A DNA stretch of 40,046 bases. Source: LW40-45 sp048883105 (GTDB taxonomy: Archaea; Asgardarchaeota; Lokiarchaeia; Sigyniarchaeales; SOKP01). The notes beneath the pieces were generated by a model. It searched no databases. It saw nothing but the letters and a program-made list of their open reading frames with translations, and was not told where the DNA came from. The stretch covers positions 1 to 40,046 of the forward strand of contig JBHLQY010000012.1 in assembly GCA_048883105.1 (NCBI GenBank), written 5' to 3'. Within the stretch, counting starts at the first letter, position 1, and each line of letters begins with the position of its first letter. Made by a program: the position numbers and the translations under genes. Shown here in pieces: positions 1 to 7,775 of this stretch.

Positions 1-222
1 TATATGACTCCTGACGATGTTAGGGAAGATATTGGTGGAAGTCGTTCAAAAATAAAAAGATGTTTCGAATCTCTTGAGGAAAAAAAATTAATTGTTACTC
101 ATCGAGATCGAGCTGGCAAAATAGCGTTAGTTAAAGCCACATACGAAGGATTAAAGAAAGCATTTCCAAAGGAATACTATCAGTGGTTCCCAGACTGGTA
201 CTCCGATTCGGATAAATTTTAG
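1..222 (+). CDS. C-terminal part of a winged-helix DNA-binding protein (5' truncated)
   Basis: The frame is open from the first base and ends at TAG 220-222, so the gene probably begins upstream of the window, although an ATG lies at position 4. The 72 visible residues read as one winged helix-turn-helix: a helix with DVREDIGGSRS, a recognition-like helix (KIKRCFESLEEKKLI) and a short wing (HRDRAGKIALV), followed by an aromatic, acidic tail (YYQWFPDWYSD). This shape suggests a transcription regulator or a DNA-binding domain at the end of a larger protein. The exact family cannot be named from this fragment. It ends 38 bases before the stop of the convergent membrane-protein gene. Confidence 0.55.
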   Translation, partial: YMTPDDVREDIGGSRSKIKRCFESLEEKKLIVTHRDRAGKIALVKATYEGLKKAFPKEYYQWFPDWYSDSDKF

Positions 223-260
223 ATAATTTTTTTAACTTAATCTTTTTCTTTTATTTTAAA

Positions 261-719
261 TTAATCATCGATTTCACCTGATAAAATTCCAGCTATCCAT
301 AATTCAGTGTTTATCAAAAAGATATGAATAACCAGAATAATTGTTAAAATCAGCATAATTCGATGTACTAAGATAAATCGTTTATATCTGAATTTCTTAA
401 GCTTTTTCATATCTCTCAAGTAAAAAGATAAAATTGAAACAAAAATCATTATAAAAGCAAAGATAATTCCTGTCCAAATTTTAATTAGAAATAGATTATA
501 AGGATAATGTTCAATATTTTTTGCTAAAGCGACACTCCTCCAAGGTTCTGAGATGAATAGAAAGAAAACATGAAATCCTAGTATTATATTTGTTATTAAT
601 GCTCCAATACAATGAAAATCATTAGCCTTTCTCTTACCATGAAATAATTTAGCATGTTTATTAGTAATAAATCCTTGAAAAGATGATAAAATAAACCAGA
701 TTAAAGTTGTAAAACCCAA
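261..719 (-). CDS. Ferric-reductase-like transmembrane cytochrome b-type protein
   Basis: The 152 residues from TTG 719 hold about four hydrophobic helices. Two helices carry spaced histidine pairs, HCIGALITNIILGFH (H-x13-H) and VHRIMLILTIILVIH (H-x13-H), the layout used to hold two b-type hemes in ferric-reductase/YedZ-type membrane domains. The inferred role is electron transfer across or within the membrane; no flavin or NAD(P)H domain is attached. The TTG start is formal: the frame stays open for another 79 codons upstream and that part encodes a further membrane helix, so the real protein is probably longer (see the next entry). The divergent neighbour is a flavin nitroreductase, which may or may not be a partner. 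Confidence 0.6.
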   Translation of the reverse strand: MGFTTLIWFILSSFQGFITNKHAKLFHGKRKANDFHCIGALITNIILGFHVFFLFISEPWRSVALAKNIEHYPYNLFLIKIWTGIIFAFIMIFVSILSFYLRDMKKLKKFRYKRFILVHRIMLILTIILVIHIFLINTELWIAGILSGEIDD

Positions 720-956
720 TGATCTCCCTAAAATCCAGAGAATTGCATCGATTCCCCTGCCACGAGAAGTATGATGATGACATCCATTGATTTGATGATT
801 CAGATTAATTAAAAATAAAGGAATAATTATCGAAATAAATAAAATAAGAAAGTCTAAATAAAGAAATGTTTTATACCAATTTATCTTTTTTTTAAAATCT
901 GAATTACTGTTTTCTATTGAGATCCACTTTATTTTCTTTATATTTAATCTAAAAAC
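720..956 (-). other. Probable N-terminal extension of the ferric-reductase-like gene, without ATG/GTG/TTG start
   Basis: Reading the minus strand in frame with the gene that starts formally at 719, the frame is open back to a TAA at 957-959. The stretch encodes a charged segment (ENSNSDFKKKINWYK), a clear hydrophobic helix (FLYLDFLILFISIIIPLFLI) and a GCHHHTSRGRGIDAILWILGR segment that runs straight into the annotated part. It therefore looks like real protein. No ATG, GTG or TTG occurs in frame in 720-956. ATA at 915-917, shortly after a weak GTGGATC, is one candidate non-canonical start; a sequencing frameshift is the alternative. The remaining bases up to 1059 are AT-rich and appear to be the divergent promoter region. 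Confidence 0.5.
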
Positions 957-1048
957 TTATTTCAATAAAAATTATGTATTTTTAAATTATTCAAAAACAT
1001 TCTTATACCCGCTAATGAAATAATTATATAATAATCTGTTTGATTACA

Positions 1049-1055
1049 GAGGTGA
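1049..1055 (+). promoter_or_regulatory. Ribosome binding site fixing a TTG start
   Basis: GAGGTGA lies four bases before TTG 1060-1062. It is a near-complete match to the archaeal Shine-Dalgarno consensus, and supports TTG as the start of the nitroreductase gene. Confidence 0.7.
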
Positions 1056-1059
1056 TTTT

Positions 1060-1635
1060 TTGGATATCCAACTTCCTAAACCCAAGCTTGAAGGAAAAAA
1101 AAGTCTTGAAGAATGTATATTTGAAAGAGAAAGTATTAGAAGATTTTTAGATAAAGAAATTGAACTTGAAAAAATTTCGCAAATTTTATGGGCAACTCAG
1201 GGTAAGAAAGGTGGAAAAAGAACAGTGCCTTCTGCTGGTGCAACATATCCGTTAGAAATATTTGTGGTATTAAAAAAGAAAGGAATATTTCAGTACAACT
1301 TAAATAAACATACTCTTGAACTGAAATTTGAGGGCAGATTTAGTGAAAAGTTAGCGAACGCATCATACCGTCAATATTTTATTCATGAGGCTCCTTTAAA
1401 TATAGTAATCTGTGCTGAATTTGCAAGAACATGTTATCGTTATGGTGAAAGAGGTGTAAGATATGTATTAATAGAGGTTGGACATTGCGCTCAAAATATT
1501 CATCTAGAAGCTGTAGCCTTAGGATTGGGATCCGCCCCAATTGGTGCCTATAACGATAAAAAGGTGAAAAATGTATTAAATCTCCCTGATGAAATTGAAC
1601 CTCTTTATATCATTCCTATTGGATATCCCTCATAG
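1060..1635 (+). CDS. SagB/ThcOx-type nitroreductase family oxidoreductase
   Basis: This 191-residue protein is an FMN-dependent oxidoreductase of the nitroreductase superfamily. Visible family marks are an N-terminal RESIRRF (phosphate/FMN-binding arginines), QILWATQG, the PSAGATYPLE motif typical of the SagB-like branch, and a C-terminal GLGSAPIGAYND segment ending in PLYIIPIGYP. The length matches single-domain SagB-type enzymes. The TTG start is supported by a strong GAGGTGA just upstream. The substrate is unknown; members oxidise azoline rings or reduce quinones and nitro compounds, and no azoline-peptide biosynthesis genes are nearby, so a general NAD(P)H/flavin reductase role is more likely. 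The next gene follows after 36 bases on the same strand. Confidence 0.85.
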   Translation: MDIQLPKPKLEGKKSLEECIFERESIRRFLDKEIELEKISQILWATQGKKGGKRTVPSAGATYPLEIFVVLKKKGIFQYNLNKHTLELKFEGRFSEKLANASYRQYFIHEAPLNIVICAEFARTCYRYGERGVRYVLIEVGHCAQNIHLEAVALGLGSAPIGAYNDKKVKNVLNLPDEIEPLYIIPIGYPS

Positions 1636-1671
1636 AAATTAGAATTTTATTTCTAAAAAGAGAATCAATTT

Positions 1672-2415
1672 ATGATGAATAGTATTTTTAATTGGTTTGA
1701 AAAAATTAAGAAATCAAATGACCCTGAAAAAATTAATGATTTTTTAATAGAGATAAGTAAACATCCGCGACTTGAATATCTCTCTTTAATTGATTATTTT
1801 ATAGGATATCTTGCTCCCAAAATCCATGAACAAATAAAAATAAACTTAATTTATAATTTGGGTGAACTAGGTAAACTAGAAAGAATAGATATTAAATTTA
1901 TTGATTATTTAATGAATGAATATTATAATTCAGATAGATGGATTCGAAATGAGATAATTATAGCATTTGATAAAATTTCTATGAGCATACATTTATCAGA
2001 GCAAGTAATAGGACTAATTGCAAAAGCATTAAATGAAGATTATGAACCAATTAAAACAAATTCGCTTAAAGTGTTATTGCATGTTGAAAATATCCCAAAG
2101 TTTGCCTTAAAGAATGTAATCCAAGTTTTAAATACATCTACTTCTGAAATTGAGGAATTAAGTACTATTATTCTACAAAAAGCTATTAGAAACGAGAATA
2201 ATTTATTTGATTTGTTAAAATTTTCTGAAACTTATAAAAATCTGAATAAGAGAGCAATAAGATCTCTTTTATTAATAAATTTAAATTCGATTGCTAGTTT
2301 AGAATCTTTCAGAGAATTGGTTTCGAAATCTAATTGGGAAGGTGAATTTAAAGAAAAATTTCTAAGCGAGATTGGCAATTACGAGAATTTAATGTTGAAA
2401 AAATCATTAATTTAA
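1672..2415 (+). CDS. HEAT/ARM-like alpha-helical repeat protein
   Basis: This 247-residue soluble protein is almost entirely helical and is built of repeated amphipathic helix pairs of about 35-40 residues. Examples are DRWIRNEIIIAFDKISMSI, EQVIGLIAKALNEDYEPI plus KTNSLKVLLHVE, and NKRAIRSLLLINLNSIASL. The pattern resembles HEAT or armadillo repeats, which usually act as protein-binding scaffolds. No catalytic motif is visible. The start could be either ATG 1672 or ATG 1675. It follows the nitroreductase gene by 36 bases, so the two may be co-transcribed, but no shared function is evident. The family is not recognised; the HEAT reading comes from sequence periodicity only. Confidence 0.6.
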   Translation: MMNSIFNWFEKIKKSNDPEKINDFLIEISKHPRLEYLSLIDYFIGYLAPKIHEQIKINLIYNLGELGKLERIDIKFIDYLMNEYYNSDRWIRNEIIIAFDKISMSIHLSEQVIGLIAKALNEDYEPIKTNSLKVLLHVENIPKFALKNVIQVLNTSTSEIEELSTIILQKAIRNENNLFDLLKFSETYKNLNKRAIRSLLLINLNSIASLESFRELVSKSNWEGEFKEKFLSEIGNYENLMLKKSLI

Positions 2416-2417
2416 AT

Positions 2418-2428
2418 TCCCGTCGGGA
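2418..2428. terminator. Short GC hairpin after the HEAT-like gene
   Basis: TCCC-GTC-GGGA sits three bases after the stop codon of the HEAT-like gene, in an otherwise AT-only spacer. It is a 4-bp stem with a 3-base loop. It may assist termination, but no T-tract follows it directly, so the call is weak. Confidence 0.25.
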
Positions 2429-2565
2429 TTCGTTATATTGATTTAAAAATTTTAGTTGAAGTAAGGATTGTAGGAGATCTTATAGATCAATAATAATATA
2501 TATTAATGTTTTCATATGAAATCTTAGTATCCTAAATTATTTTAGGAATTTTCTAGGTAATAAGT

Positions 2566-3807
2566 GTGCCGTCAATTGCTATAGCTCAAAATATTTCAAA
2601 TTTACAACGAGTAGAATTGCTGAAGAGAGCAGAGTCATTTATCTTTTCCACGGGTATTAGCGATGGTGCTGCTAAATTGTGTAAAGCGAATATGAAATAT
2701 GGTTTGGCAATGTTTCAACTTATTCAAGAAAAATATGGCTTCGAGCCAAAAGCAACTTTTATATCATCGCCCGATGAAACTGTTTCAAGAAACGTTTTTA
2801 GATGGAATTCTGGATTAGGATATGGAGGAAAATTAAATTGGGGTAGTGGGAATGACAAACTCATTTTTTTAAATGTTAAGCCAAATTGTTGCGGAATTCT
2901 AGTTGGCGGTCTGGAAGAAATCCCTGAGGTATATGACATAATAAAACGAATTGATGAGATCAAGGGAACAGAATTATATCATAATAATATATTATTAAAT
3001 TGGGATTACGATGTTAGTAATCATTTTATTAATTGTTTTGAAACCAAAATTTTATCAGATTTAGATTTGCCTCCCTATGTATTTTTTATACATGGCTCAT
3101 CGACAGAACTCCGAGATGATACATATGGTATTGGCCTCTATATTGACAATTCAAAAACATTAAGAGATTTAGCAATCAAAGAAACTACAAAATTTGGTAC
3201 TCAATATATATTACTAGATAATGAAGCGTCAGAATTTATTAAATTTAATAATGAAGCAATTAAATTTTCCAAAGCTAAAAGAGAAATCATTGCGAAGAAT
3301 ATTTTTGGAAACAATTTTGAAATTATATGTAATCAACCTCATCAATTTTTAAAAGATTTTAACAATATGTATTTAGGGAGCAATTGCACTGATATAAATT
3401 GTAACCTAATTAATTCGGATATTTTTCCTATAACACTAAGAGCTGATATCGCTGCATACCTATTTAAGGGAAAACAAAACTTTTCAGAAATTAATTTAAA
3501 AAACCTTAAATTTTTAGAGAGAGGTGAAAAATTAGGTATTATAGATTTACTAGAATCTGCTAATATTTTGCCTCATGGAGGGGGATATAGTTTTCCTGAT
3601 ATAAAAAATGTTAGAAAAGTTTTAGAATATAAAGATAAAAGATATTTCGTTTGTGAATTAAAATCTAAAAATAGACTAAAAATAATTAGACATGTTCGTG
3701 AGATACAATTTGAATATAGAGGGAGGGATATCGTTTTAAAAACGCTCCAATTAGACCTTGGTAATATAATCGCTCGATTAAATCCAATTTTTTCCTTAAA
3801 ATTATAG
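2566..3807 (+). CDS. Divergent RtcB-superfamily protein (RNA-ligase-like), activity uncertain
   Basis: This 413-residue protein starts at GTG 2566. It is not a canonical RtcB, but the RtcB landmarks appear in the right order: CCG at 108-110 (for DxxCG), SNHF at 151-154 (for GGGNHF), FIHGSS at 174-179 (for IHSGSRG), a helix NEAIKFSKAKREII at 229-242 (for the A-N-x-A-x-x-N-R-x-x-I helix), QPHQF at 257-261 (for the HN motif) and PHGGGY at 336-341 (for HGAGR). Candidate metal ligands are C109, H153, H176, H259 and H337. RtcB joins RNA 2',3'-cyclic phosphate ends to 5'-OH ends through GMP linked to a His. The GTP-binding SMG/SY segment looks degraded here (PITLRADIAAYLF), so the chemistry may differ. 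This is inference by eye without alignment. It stands alone between spacers of 150 and 74 bases. Confidence 0.5.
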   Translation: MPSIAIAQNISNLQRVELLKRAESFIFSTGISDGAAKLCKANMKYGLAMFQLIQEKYGFEPKATFISSPDETVSRNVFRWNSGLGYGGKLNWGSGNDKLIFLNVKPNCCGILVGGLEEIPEVYDIIKRIDEIKGTELYHNNILLNWDYDVSNHFINCFETKILSDLDLPPYVFFIHGSSTELRDDTYGIGLYIDNSKTLRDLAIKETTKFGTQYILLDNEASEFIKFNNEAIKFSKAKREIIAKNIFGNNFEIICNQPHQFLKDFNNMYLGSNCTDINCNLINSDIFPITLRADIAAYLFKGKQNFSEINLKNLKFLERGEKLGIIDLLESANILPHGGGYSFPDIKNVRKVLEYKDKRYFVCELKSKNRLKIIRHVREIQFEYRGRDIVLKTLQLDLGNIIARLNPIFSLKL

Positions 3808-3881
3808 ATTTCTTGTAAAAGAAGTAAAATTAAAAATTACAATTAATTTATTTAACAAAAAAGATCATATATTTTTTGAAA

Positions 3882-4286
3882 ATGTTGACTCAAATTTCTG
3901 TACAAATGCCCGATAGACCAGGGATGTTAGCAAAATTTACAAAGATGCTAAATGAAAACAATATAGTCATACAATCTATAACTGTATCTCAGATACCAGG
4001 ACTTGTTTTGTTTATCGTCAATAAATCTGACGAATTTATAAAAATTTTAGAAGAAAAGAATTATGATTATTCTACCAAAGAAGTTATAGCTGTTTTGTTG
4101 CCCGATAATCCAAGTAGTTCTGAAGAAATTCAGAAAGTTGCTCAAGTTTTAGGGGATAATAATGTTAACATAGATTTTCTCTATAGCACTTTTTTAAAGA
4201 AAGGTCCAGTGCTGATTATACACGTAAGTGATACAGATAAAGCTAAAGAAGTTCTAAAGAGTAAAAGAATCTATTTATATGAATAA
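3882..4286 (+). CDS. Tandem ACT-domain protein
   Basis: The protein of 134 residues consists of two ACT domains and nothing else. The first begins TQISVQMPDRPGMLAKFTKML, with the PDRPGMLAK turn that is the hallmark of ACT regulatory domains. The second covers the second half (EEIQKVAQVLGDNNVNIDFLY). ACT domains bind amino acids or similar small ligands and usually regulate enzymes of amino-acid metabolism; free-standing double ACT proteins are thought to be ligand sensors. ATG 3882 is preferred because the family begins close to this point; TTG 3876 in frame would add two residues. The ligand is unknown, and the convergent metG gene gives no hint. Confidence 0.8.
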   Translation: MLTQISVQMPDRPGMLAKFTKMLNENNIVIQSITVSQIPGLVLFIVNKSDEFIKILEEKNYDYSTKEVIAVLLPDNPSSSEEIQKVAQVLGDNNVNIDFLYSTFLKKGPVLIIHVSDTDKAKEVLKSKRIYLYE

Positions 4287-4341
4287 ATAAATTTTTCATT
4301 AATTCTTCTGCTTTTTGTAAATAACATTATTAAAATGTTAA

Positions 4342-6393
4342 TTATAATACTTTTGAGCCTGGAGAGATATCTTTATCTGGTATCAAAATAGAGACTTTTT
4401 TTCCATCGTCAGCGGCAAGTAGCATACCTCGACTTGTTATATCTCTTAATTTTTTTGGTTTCAAATTAGTTAAAACTATAATTTTCTTTCCTATTAAATC
4501 ATTTGCGTTGTAATATTTTGCTAACCCTGCGGCTATAATTCTTTTTTCAGTACCGAGATTAATTGTTAATTTTAATAAATTCTCTGCTTTTTTTACTTTT
4601 TCAACGTTTTCTATTAAAGCAACTCTAATATCTAATTTTTTGAAATCATCGTAAGAAATTATCGCTTCACCTTTGTTTTTTCCTTCTTCTTTAGCCCGAA
4701 TTCTATTGAGATTTTCTTCTAATTCTTTGATATCTAGTTTCTGAAATAGTGGTTTTGGCTTTTTAATTTTATGCCCTGGTTTAAGAGGATTTTCATTAAT
4801 ACTGTTCCATCCTAATTCATTTAATTCGTTTTGAATATTTAAATAATCCAATATTTTTCTTGAAGTATCTGGAATAAATGGACCAAATAAGATTGCTAAA
4901 GCATAAACAGCTTGAGCACATATATTAAAAACATGCCCAGCTGCTTCTTTTTTTTCTTTTATTAAATGCCAAGGTGCTTTATCATTTAAATAAACATTCC
5001 CATCTCTTGCAAATTTAACAACATCCCTAAGAGCTTTTCTTAATTCAAAATTTTCTAATGTATTACCGACATTATTCCCTACAAAAGATATTTTAGAAAT
5101 AAAAGCTTTATCGACATCATCAATATCAATTTTCTTTGGTATCTTCCCGTCAAATTCCTTAATTATAAAGGTTAAAGTTCGATGAATAAAATTTCCAATA
5201 ACATCGTTTAAAGTCTTGATATTGTTACCGAATTCAGACCATAAGAAAGAAGTATCGCTCTTCTCAGGTCTGTTATAAATTAAATTGAAGCGCCAGTAGT
5301 CTAATGGAGCTAATTCTAAGGCTTCATCAATCCAAATGCCGACACCCATAGATTTAGAAAACTTATCGTTTTCATACATTAAAAATTCAGTTGACGACAC
5401 GTTATAAGGTAGAACTAATTTTTTTCCATTTGCTTTATCTTCATTATAGGCCATTAACAAGCCTGGAAAAACAATTAAATGAAAGATAATATTATCTTTT
5501 CCTATAAAATAAACAGTCTTAGTTTTTACATCTTTCCAGAAATAATCGAATTTCTCTGATTGATCTATAATCTTTTCAGCCCATTCTTTAACAGCAGATA
5601 TATACCCTAAAACTGCCTCAAACCAAACATAAATAGTTTTATCCTCAGCTCCTTTAAATTTTGCTGGTATGCCCCATTCTAGATCTCTTGTGATGGCTCT
5701 TTCGGGTAGCCCCTCAGCAATACTATTTAAACACATTTGTCGAGCATTTTGAGGAATTATTTCGTTTTCATCTATCAATTTCTTGAGACGTTCTTGTAGT
5801 TTTGGAAAATCCAAATACCAATGTTTAGTTGTTCGGATTTTAGGAGGTGAATCACAGATAGCACAGCGAGGTTGTTTCAGTTCTAAAGGAACTAATAATC
5901 TTTGGCATTTATCACATTGATCTCCTCTAGCTTTTTCATATCCACAATGAGGACATACACCTTCAACAAATCTATCTGGTAAATAAAGATTATCTTTTTC
6001 ACAATAAAGTGATTCAATTTCTTTTTCAAATATATACCCATTTTTTTGAATCTCTAAATAGAAATCTTGAGTAAATTTAATATGAGTTGGGTTATGAGTA
6101 ATCGTATAATTATCGTATGATATATTCCAACTTTTAAATAAATCTTTAATGATGACATGGTTTTTCATCGCTAATTCTTTTGCCTCAATATTCTGTCTTT
6201 TAGCAGCTACAGCCACAGGTGTCCCGTGGGAATCTGAACCTGAGACAAAAACAATCTCATCACCTTTTAATCTTAGATATCTAGCAAGTACATCTGCTGA
6301 TAATACTGAACCAATCATATTTCCTAAATGCGGGATTGCATTTACATATGGCCAGGCAGATGTGATCACCCATTTATTTCGATTAGCAGTCAA
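4342..6393 (-). CDS. metG: Methionyl-tRNA synthetase with C-terminal tRNA-binding domain
   Basis: This cytoplasmic class I enzyme charges tRNA-Met with methionine using ATP. The 683 residues show the Rossmann start WPYVNAIPHLGN with the HIGH-like PHLGN at 21-25, a zinc knuckle C147-C150-C160-C163 followed by a second Cys pair C177/C180, the KMSKS-type loop KFSKS at 344-348 and an alpha-helical anticodon-binding region. From about residue 580 there is an EMAPII/Trbp111-type tRNA-binding domain (KKLDIRVALIENVEK to the C-terminus). In many archaea this last domain is encoded separately; here it is fused. The start is TTG 6393, which places the HIGH region at the normal distance from the N-terminus. 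It is downstream of the VWA/zinc-finger gene on the same strand, with a 103-base gap. Confidence 0.95.
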   Translation of the reverse strand: MTANRNKWVITSAWPYVNAIPHLGNMIGSVLSADVLARYLRLKGDEIVFVSGSDSHGTPVAVAAKRQNIEAKELAMKNHVIIKDLFKSWNISYDNYTITHNPTHIKFTQDFYLEIQKNGYIFEKEIESLYCEKDNLYLPDRFVEGVCPHCGYEKARGDQCDKCQRLLVPLELKQPRCAICDSPPKIRTTKHWYLDFPKLQERLKKLIDENEIIPQNARQMCLNSIAEGLPERAITRDLEWGIPAKFKGAEDKTIYVWFEAVLGYISAVKEWAEKIIDQSEKFDYFWKDVKTKTVYFIGKDNIIFHLIVFPGLLMAYNEDKANGKKLVLPYNVSSTEFLMYENDKFSKSMGVGIWIDEALELAPLDYWRFNLIYNRPEKSDTSFLWSEFGNNIKTLNDVIGNFIHRTLTFIIKEFDGKIPKKIDIDDVDKAFISKISFVGNNVGNTLENFELRKALRDVVKFARDGNVYLNDKAPWHLIKEKKEAAGHVFNICAQAVYALAILFGPFIPDTSRKILDYLNIQNELNELGWNSINENPLKPGHKIKKPKPLFQKLDIKELEENLNRIRAKEEGKNKGEAIISYDDFKKLDIRVALIENVEKVKKAENLLKLTINLGTEKRIIAAGLAKYYNANDLIGKKIIVLTNLKPKKLRDITSRGMLLAADDGKKVSILIPDKDISPGSKVL

Positions 6394-6496
6394 ATTGAAT
6401 TACTTCTCTTAGTTATTTAATAATAAAAAAGATGCAATTCTTAAATATTTTAGATAAAAGAAGGTCTAATTAGTATTTATAAGTTAATAATTTCCT

Positions 6497-7678
6497 TTAA
6501 TTAAGAATAATTTTAGCACCACAGAATCTACAAGCTTTTAGCTCTGTAAACATTTTTTTAAGGCATGGTTCATGGTAATAAGAACCACAGTTTTCACATT
6601 TGAATACTTTAAAATCTCCTAAGAAAATATTATGGCAATAAGAACACGATGCATTAATTTGACTTATATTATCTTCATGGATTTCAATCATTTTTGATTC
6701 TTTAATGTCTATATCCTCAATTATTTTAATTTTTTGAGAATCTGCATCTATATTTTTTACCATTTTTACAGCTGACTTAGGTAATTTCAATAAGAAAAAG
6801 CAAAATGGACATCGGAATATATTTTCTTTAAATTCTGATCCTTTAGCCCACATAGCAGCACAGGATAAATGTACTGGTCTCTCACAATTTGGACAATATC
6901 GTCCTTCTGCATAGAAATCAGCCCTAGTTAATGGTGCCTTAATCGAATGACAAATGGCGCATTTATCTTCTCCTTCACTTTTTTTTGTCATCATCATACG
7001 AATCTCCATTAATGTTGGTCTTCTTAAAGATAAAGCAATTTCTCCTACTAACGGTGCTGATTTTTCTTTTTTTTCAGTATAATAAAATTCTGCTTGTGTT
7101 TTAATTTCTTTTTTAGAAGCAAATTCTCCCCCTGCAGTTATTATTGCTCTTGAATTATTAAAATAACCATATTCGCCGTTTGTAATTTGAGCCATTCTCT
7201 TTAATAAATTTTTATTACGCTCTTGAGGCTTTCCCAATTGACACACATCAATATATACGCCTAATCCCTTAGCTATATTTACGATTTTATCTAATTTTGT
7301 TTGATTAATGGCTAACTTATCATCGCTTATTATAAATATTCTCTGAATTTTCCCTCCAATCTTACGCATTTCTTGAATAATTACCTGTAATGATAATGCG
7401 ATTGCTTGATGTAAAGATCCTTTACCCGATATTTGAATTTTTTTTAATGAACTAAAGAGTTTATTCTCATCGTAAGAAAAAGGACTTAATCTTTTTGGAA
7501 CATCTCCAAATGAGATTATTGAAATTCTATCTTTTGGGTCGATCGCAAATTTTGTTTGAATAAAATTTTTTACCGCGTACAATGCGACAGCTAATCGATT
7601 AGGAGTAATATCTTTTCTCATCATCGATCTTGATGTATCTACAAGAAGTATCGTGTCTTCAATCTTTAATTCTTGCAA
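6497..7678 (-). CDS. VWA domain protein with two C4HC3 PHD/RING-like zinc fingers
   Basis: The 393 residues divide into a von Willebrand A domain (about 5-190) and two cross-brace zinc fingers. The VWA has an intact MIDAS start (D14-T-S16-R-S18) and IISDD at 116-120. Finger 1 uses C240, C243, C262, C265, H270, C273, C290, C293. Finger 2 uses C345, C348, C361, C364, H369, C372, C383, C386. Both follow C-x2-C, C-x2-C-x4-H-x2-C, C-x2-C, the spacing of PHD or RING-CH fingers, separated by an acidic linker. A VWA followed by Zn/RING modules is the plan of the eukaryotic TFIIH subunit p44/Ssl1, but the two fingers here are more alike each other than in p44, so homology is not shown. It may act in ubiquitin-like or protein-assembly functions; no E1, E2 or ubiquitin gene is in the window. 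Confidence 0.75.
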   Translation of the reverse strand: MQELKIEDTILLVDTSRSMMRKDITPNRLAVALYAVKNFIQTKFAIDPKDRISIISFGDVPKRLSPFSYDENKLFSSLKKIQISGKGSLHQAIALSLQVIIQEMRKIGGKIQRIFIISDDKLAINQTKLDKIVNIAKGLGVYIDVCQLGKPQERNKNLLKRMAQITNGEYGYFNNSRAIITAGGEFASKKEIKTQAEFYYTEKKEKSAPLVGEIALSLRRPTLMEIRMMMTKKSEGEDKCAICHSIKAPLTRADFYAEGRYCPNCERPVHLSCAAMWAKGSEFKENIFRCPFCFFLLKLPKSAVKMVKNIDADSQKIKIIEDIDIKESKMIEIHEDNISQINASCSYCHNIFLGDFKVFKCENCGSYYHEPCLKKMFTELKACRFCGAKIILN

Positions 7679-7775
7679 TTTTTTCTTACTTAGCTATATT
7701 TTAAATTGAATTTATTTTAAAAAATAATAAATCAAAAATAATAAATAAATTTCTATTTTGAAATTTAGTATTTAA

